Shown here: positions 59,739 to 64,000 of the stretch, one piece after another
Layout of the letters: each line of letters opens with the position of its first letter
How positions within the stretch are numbered: the first letter of the stretch is position 1
NCBI GenBank assembly: GCA_029449235.1
Contig: JANATG010000012.1
Coordinates: forward strand, 248,001 to 312,000
DNA: 64,000 bases
Direction: 5' to 3'
From: Linnemannia schmuckeri
Lineage: Eukaryota > Mortierellomycota > Mortierellomycetes > Mortierellales > Mortierellaceae
The notes under the pieces: generated by a model
The model's database searches: none
What the model was told of the DNA's origin: nothing
The model's input: the letters and a program-made list of their open reading frames with translations, nothing else
Program-made: the position numbers and the translations under genes

Positions 59739-62700
59739 TTACCCAATCCATCCTTGATGCCATTGCTTTTTGGATATACTGGTTACTTTTGATAATTTAC
59801 CTGTGAATGCTTCGGACAATGCCTCATCTAGGCGCCCGATATAGTGACCATTGATAATGCTTGCTGAAGCGTTGCTCCGGTGGCTAATTGTACGAGAAGG
59901 AGGCGCAAACGCGTCAGTGAAATTGAAGGCGTTTGCCACCATCTCGGATGATTTTTATAAGCATGAGAAGATCACGACTTACAATCAATCGAGTTCAAAA
60001 ATCGGACAAGTTCCTTGCATAGCTATATGTGCAGCATGAAATTAGTAGTCGTTAATATCGCAGTTAATGATAGCCTTTTCAAGGTGGCGAAAAAAGCAGG
60101 TATGAGGGGGTACCTCGAAATCTTGAGCTTGGAGAGTCATCTCTAACAGGCGCACTGTGTCCTGGCTAGTCGTTTGCAAAGGCTCCAGTGTGTGCAGGAT
60201 GAGCAGATATGAGGTTGCCGTCTTCAGCTGATCCGCAGCCAAGCATTGCTAGTGGTGTTGAAGTGGGATATGATTTAAGGGTCAGCTACGTTCAAACCTC
60301 AGCAGAATACTTGCACAAAGACGATTGAAATTCGCGCCGCGGCATACCTCAAAGAGATCTTTGGGTGCTCCTACAATTGTGAAGAGGTACTCCCAAAGAG
60401 CCACCTCAGTCTTGCGTGCGCATGACACAATAACATCCAAGTAATGAGGGAACTGCTGCAAGAAGCTAACAACTCTTGGCAGAACTGCGCCTATTACGAT
60501 GGAAAAGAAGTACGGCAGGTGTTTAGATGGTACGCACACACACCAGATCTCAGGGTTGACGCTACAAAAGAACCGAAATAAACAAAAAGAATATACCTTC
60601 TTCAAACCCAATGTCGGACTCGGCCTCATCTTCAAGAACATTGTGAAGCAGGATCTCTAGCGCATGTCCAAAGTATCCCAACTCCTGATAATGCTTTGCA
60701 AACTCATATGCTTCCCACTCGCCATCAGCATTGTGCGTCAGCAAGTGACGCAGAATCGTTTGAAGGAAAAGATGCGTCTAAGAGTCAAAATGAGAAATAA
60801 CGAAAGGTCAGTTTGTTTGTTCAAAATGGCGAAAGGGATAGTTGAGGATCGATCGGAGCTTGTTGTACCTTAGTGGCCATTTTGAACATGGCAAGGGACT
60901 TGGGTTTGTGGATGGCGATCTCTGGCTCCAGACCGAGAACTATACCACGTTCAGGCAAAATGGCTACAGGAGAACAATGAATAACTTAAACTCTGGTTCC
61001 GTAGGGCAATCGAACGACAATGACATCCAGTGCAAATAGAAGGGCATAGTTACCTAGTGGATAAAATTCAATATCCATCTCCAAAAAGTTATGTTTTGCG
61101 AACGCAGCCAGACTCCTCTCACTGCCTCCAGGTCCAAAGACATGCCACCACATCTAATTTCAAGTTCAAAGCGGGGAAGGAAGCTAATTAGTAAACGCAA
61201 TGTCGTCTGAGTTCTCTTGGCAAACGACATGATAAAGCGTCCTGTATTGTTACCTTGAGCGTAGTGCCGTTGAATGCCCAGAGAGAAAAGTCGTTTGCAT
61301 CATGGGCTGACCGCGTAATCCAGTAGTATTCGACCTTGTCTGTGATCTGTCTAAACGACAGCCTCACGTTTCCGTCAGCCTAATGTCAACAGAACACACT
61401 ATTGTTAGAAAAGCTCTGGAAAACACATATATCCTTATTGAGATCATCACGGTATTGATAGTCGAGCGACTTTTACCAAGAACTCGGGACGCAAAAAGTA
61501 GATTTTGCCGTCAACAAGGAGTGTGATGTGTGTTGCGACATCACCATTGGCGCCTTCCGTGGTCAAAATGGACACAGATTTGAGCAATGTTGGCGACTCT
61601 ACAATGTCCTGCAATGAAGTCTTCCATACCAGCTGCAGATCGATCCGCTTGGCTAAGAAATATGGATGATAAAAGGATTAGTCTTGTATCGTGGACGCAA
61701 TTAAGGTCAAGGATGAACAGCGACAGAATTCTTACCAGTTCCAAGAGAGTAACAGTAGAGGGTGTTGTTGGCTGTATAGACAAGAAGAGATGACCGCCAA
61801 ACAGAGATATGCATGATGCGCGACTCAAACTGCTCCGTGAACAAAATATCGTTGTTGTCCAGATTATTCTCGCGTTGGTACAACCTCAGCTATACGACAG
61901 AAATACAAAAGTAACCGTTAGATCCGTGCAGACTGCTCCAGTGGACACTAACTCCCCAAACGCGTCCTTGCCTCAGCCCCCTGCGCTTACCTCAAACTTG
62001 TGCTCTTGTATCGTCTCACATCCAGCGATAAGAATGTTTTTGAACCACGCCAGACCGCCTTGAACTCTGAAAGATTGCTCCTGTGCCCAGTTTCCAAACA
62101 ATCTCCAGCGGCATGAGTGCAAGTTATAATGTGCCAGTCCACGTCGTCCTGCAATGGCTAAATAATGACCATCCTGACTCAGGCAAGAATACCGAATTGG
62201 CCAGTTATCGCTCAAGTAAACTGGCGGAACCTAGAAGAGCCAGACGAAAGTTTGGTTAGCCATGAATCTCATGAGCATCATGGTGCAAGGCGGATCCTGA
62301 GGATACTTACCATGACGTTGTTCCAGACAAAGGTATCGGGGTTGATAGTCGAAGTCACGTCCTGACGATGTCCTTCACTGTAAACCAAAAGGCGGTCGTT
62401 CAAGTGCAGTAAGCATTGAGGAGCAGAGCTCTATGTACATGGAGACGACGGATATACGTCAATAACTGGAAAATCACACAAAGTATGGATCTATTCAAGT
62501 CTAGCCAGAAATGAGACTTACCAGTTGGTTCTGTACTGACGATAAGGCTTTTGCACAGGGAATTGCATAGAAGTTTGCTAGAGAAAGTAAAGTGAGAAGT
62601 AATGATGAGTTCGGTGGGTTGGAGAATACCATACATTACTTCTATCCTGTTGTTAAGGACATAGTCTGTCACTTACAGCTTGAGTCGTCAGAGCTTAGAA

Positions 62701-64000
62701 CAATCAAATCCATGTTTCCTGCGCTCCAGAACTAACATGCACGAAAGAGGAAGAACGAGATTAAGTAGTTTATCTGCTGAGCCGCAAGAAGTCGAAAAAG
62801 GTAACATCACATCTAAAAGCCTTTTCTTACCAATGCTCTGGATCCTTGCAAATACGGATCCTCCGTAGCTTTTTTTCTATTGAGTTATAGAGGTTATAAT
62901 GCTTAGCCACAAGGCAGTGATAACGAGAATTCTCTAGAAAGTAAGACAACACCGCGGGTTCTTACAAGCTGGGTATATCGTGTGACCCGGAGGGGAAGAG
63001 GCGACGTCCATAGACACTCCAAATGGACGGACAACGGGACTCCTGTCCAACCGCAAGTGCGCTTCCATCAGAGTTCCATGCCAGTGAGATAATTCTGTCC
63101 GGGGGGCCGCCAACATAGCTCTGTGATTCCTTCAGCGCTAATTTGTGAGAAAATACCCATTGCCCTGCATGCTCCCCTGACTTAAAGATACGCACGTCAC
63201 CTCTGTGTACAAATGAAAACAAAATGTTAACTATGTCCTCCTTTGATTCCAGTTCATAGTGCGGACCATTTCAATTTGACGTACCCTCGAGTTCCTATAG
63301 CCAAGAGGCTGTATTCCGGATTACTCGCTGCAACAACGCCTGCGTCTTGCCTGTCGAATCCTTCGGGGTTTCCATGAAAGCAGAATCCATACCAGCTCTC
63401 ACCGTTCGATGATACCTATCATTCATTCGAGGCCAAGAATGGGAATATTTAGATATAAAAGTGCTTGATTTCATAGAGCGATCAGCATTCCTACCAAACA
63501 CAAGACATACCGAACTGGGAGAGGCTGTATCGGACGAGTTGGGGGTATAGTATACGATATAGGCTTTTCCGTCGGACATGCACCATGTCTGGGTGGTTGA
63601 CTTTGGGAACCGGCTCATGGCGACAATCATGACAGACTTGTCCAGCAAAAAGCTCATATGGCGGATCAAACATGTCTTGACATCGACCTTGCCCACCCAA
63701 GGGATGAGTTGTACTGCTGGTGGGTTGACTGTTGCCACCACAATATCCGAATCCAATCCGACCATGCTAATGGGGGTATCCAGTGAACCTTAATGCATCA
63801 ATGTCCTGAAATTGAGCATGATTCTTGACAATTATCCTGCAAGCCATGGCATGAGAAAATGAAACCCATTGGGCTAATTATTACCTGGAGACTCCGGCGT
63901 CCATTTTGATGGTCATCTTGAACTTGATAGTGAGGTCGGGGAAGCCAATGCCTTCTCCTGGCCCCAATGCATAGCTTTTGCTGTTGGTGAGTTGATAGCT
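59739..64000 (-). CDS. RIC1: RIC1, Ypt6/Rab6 guanine-nucleotide exchange factor subunit (5' partial)
   Basis: Nineteen minus-strand exons can be followed from the right edge: 64000-63885, 63766-63511, 63415-63285, 63202-62966, 62876-62831, 62731-62677, 62577-62522, 62430-62311, 62230-61991, 61889-61736, 61652-61477, 61379-61254, 61153-61054, 60963-60869, 60777-60597, 60490-60348, 60248-60114, 60022-59983 and 59863-59739. All phases agree and they encode 843 residues; the N-terminus lies outside. Ric1 with Rgp1 activates Ypt6/Rab6 at the Golgi for endosome-to-Golgi retrieval. Recognisable parts are the WD-type N-half (DIVVATVNPPAVQLIPW, PDRIISLAWNSDGSALAVG, LSQDGHYLAIAGRRGLAHYN, LFGNWAQEQSFRVQGGLAWF) and the helical RIC1 domain (FLQTILRHLLTHN, HALEILLHNVLEDEAE, FLQQFPHYLDVIVSCARKTE, QLKTATSYLLILHTLEPLQT). 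The last junction is uncertain (see findings). Introns are mostly 70-120 nt, far denser than in neighbouring genes. Confidence 0.93.

Noticed and set aside
63767..63885. Separate upstream gene ending at a TAG at 63767, one base before a RIC1 ATG
   Set aside because: Splicing 63885 to the acceptor at 63880-63840 gives a readable but unfamiliar tail. Splicing to the acceptor ending at 63767 gives DAGVSSMVGLDSDIVVATVN, which matches the RIC1 family pattern in phase 2. The TAG is the acceptor, not a stop.

Overview
This is a window of eukaryotic nuclear DNA from a filamentous fungus. Spliceosomal introns (mostly GTAAGT/GTATGT donors, TAG/CAG acceptors), long C/T-rich leaders, many poly(A)/poly(T) tracts, poly-Q coding stretches and multi-kilobase intergenic gaps all point that way. 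The gene set is ordinary fungal housekeeping: a large one-polypeptide sulfite reductase beta subunit, GTP cyclohydrolase II, a Bud14/Tea4-type SH3 protein, a Kre9-like secreted protein and an ABCC pump. The overall style suits an early-diverging lineage such as Mortierellomycotina. That placement is inference from style; no marker here proves it.

Layout, left to right: (1) the 3' end of an unidentified gene (2-655, +). (2) A 1,842-residue SH3 plus Ras-association polarity scaffold (3159-9050, +, 4 exons). (3) A secreted protein with a Kre9/Knh1-type domain and an unassigned C-terminal domain (11952-13946, +). (4) A coiled-coil, membrane-anchored protein of unknown function, reconstructed from four exons (14542-18319, -). 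(5) CDC48/p97 (19655-22822, +, 4 exons), convergent with (6) the sulfite reductase beta subunit (23231-28105, -, 3 exons). (7) Cytochrome c oxidase subunit VI/Va (30592-31661, -, 2 exons). (8) GTP cyclohydrolase II (33619-34929, +, 2 exons). (9) An F-box protein (36078-37922, -). (10) A 5.4-kb region without a credible gene, then a kelch/BTB protein (43364-46699, +). (11) An acetyl-CoA transporter of the AT-1/SLC33A1 family (48474-50745, +, 7 exons), tail to tail with (12) an ABCC full transporter (50891 to about 56430, -, first exon unresolved). (13) RIC1, the Ypt6/Rab6 exchange-factor subunit (59739 to beyond 64000, -, 19 exons visible).

The genes do not form a pathway cluster. Themes recur only loosely: polarity and small-GTPase signalling (SH3/RA scaffold, kelch/BTB, RIC1), protein turnover (CDC48, F-box), transport and ER/Golgi function (AT-1, ABCC, RIC1), and core metabolism (sulfur assimilation, riboflavin, respiration). 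I found no CRISPR array, no transposon with a recognisable coding region, no rRNA and no convincing tRNA. I saw no clearly new biological system. The most useful observations are gene-model ones: two apparent genes that join into one across a 496-nt intron, a fully traced 19-exon RIC1 with an odd 3' end, a secreted protein with an unassigned domain, and a microsatellite-like His-rich N-terminus on the riboflavin enzyme. All exon joins were derived by hand from splice motifs, reading phase and family resemblance; no alignment or transcript data were used.
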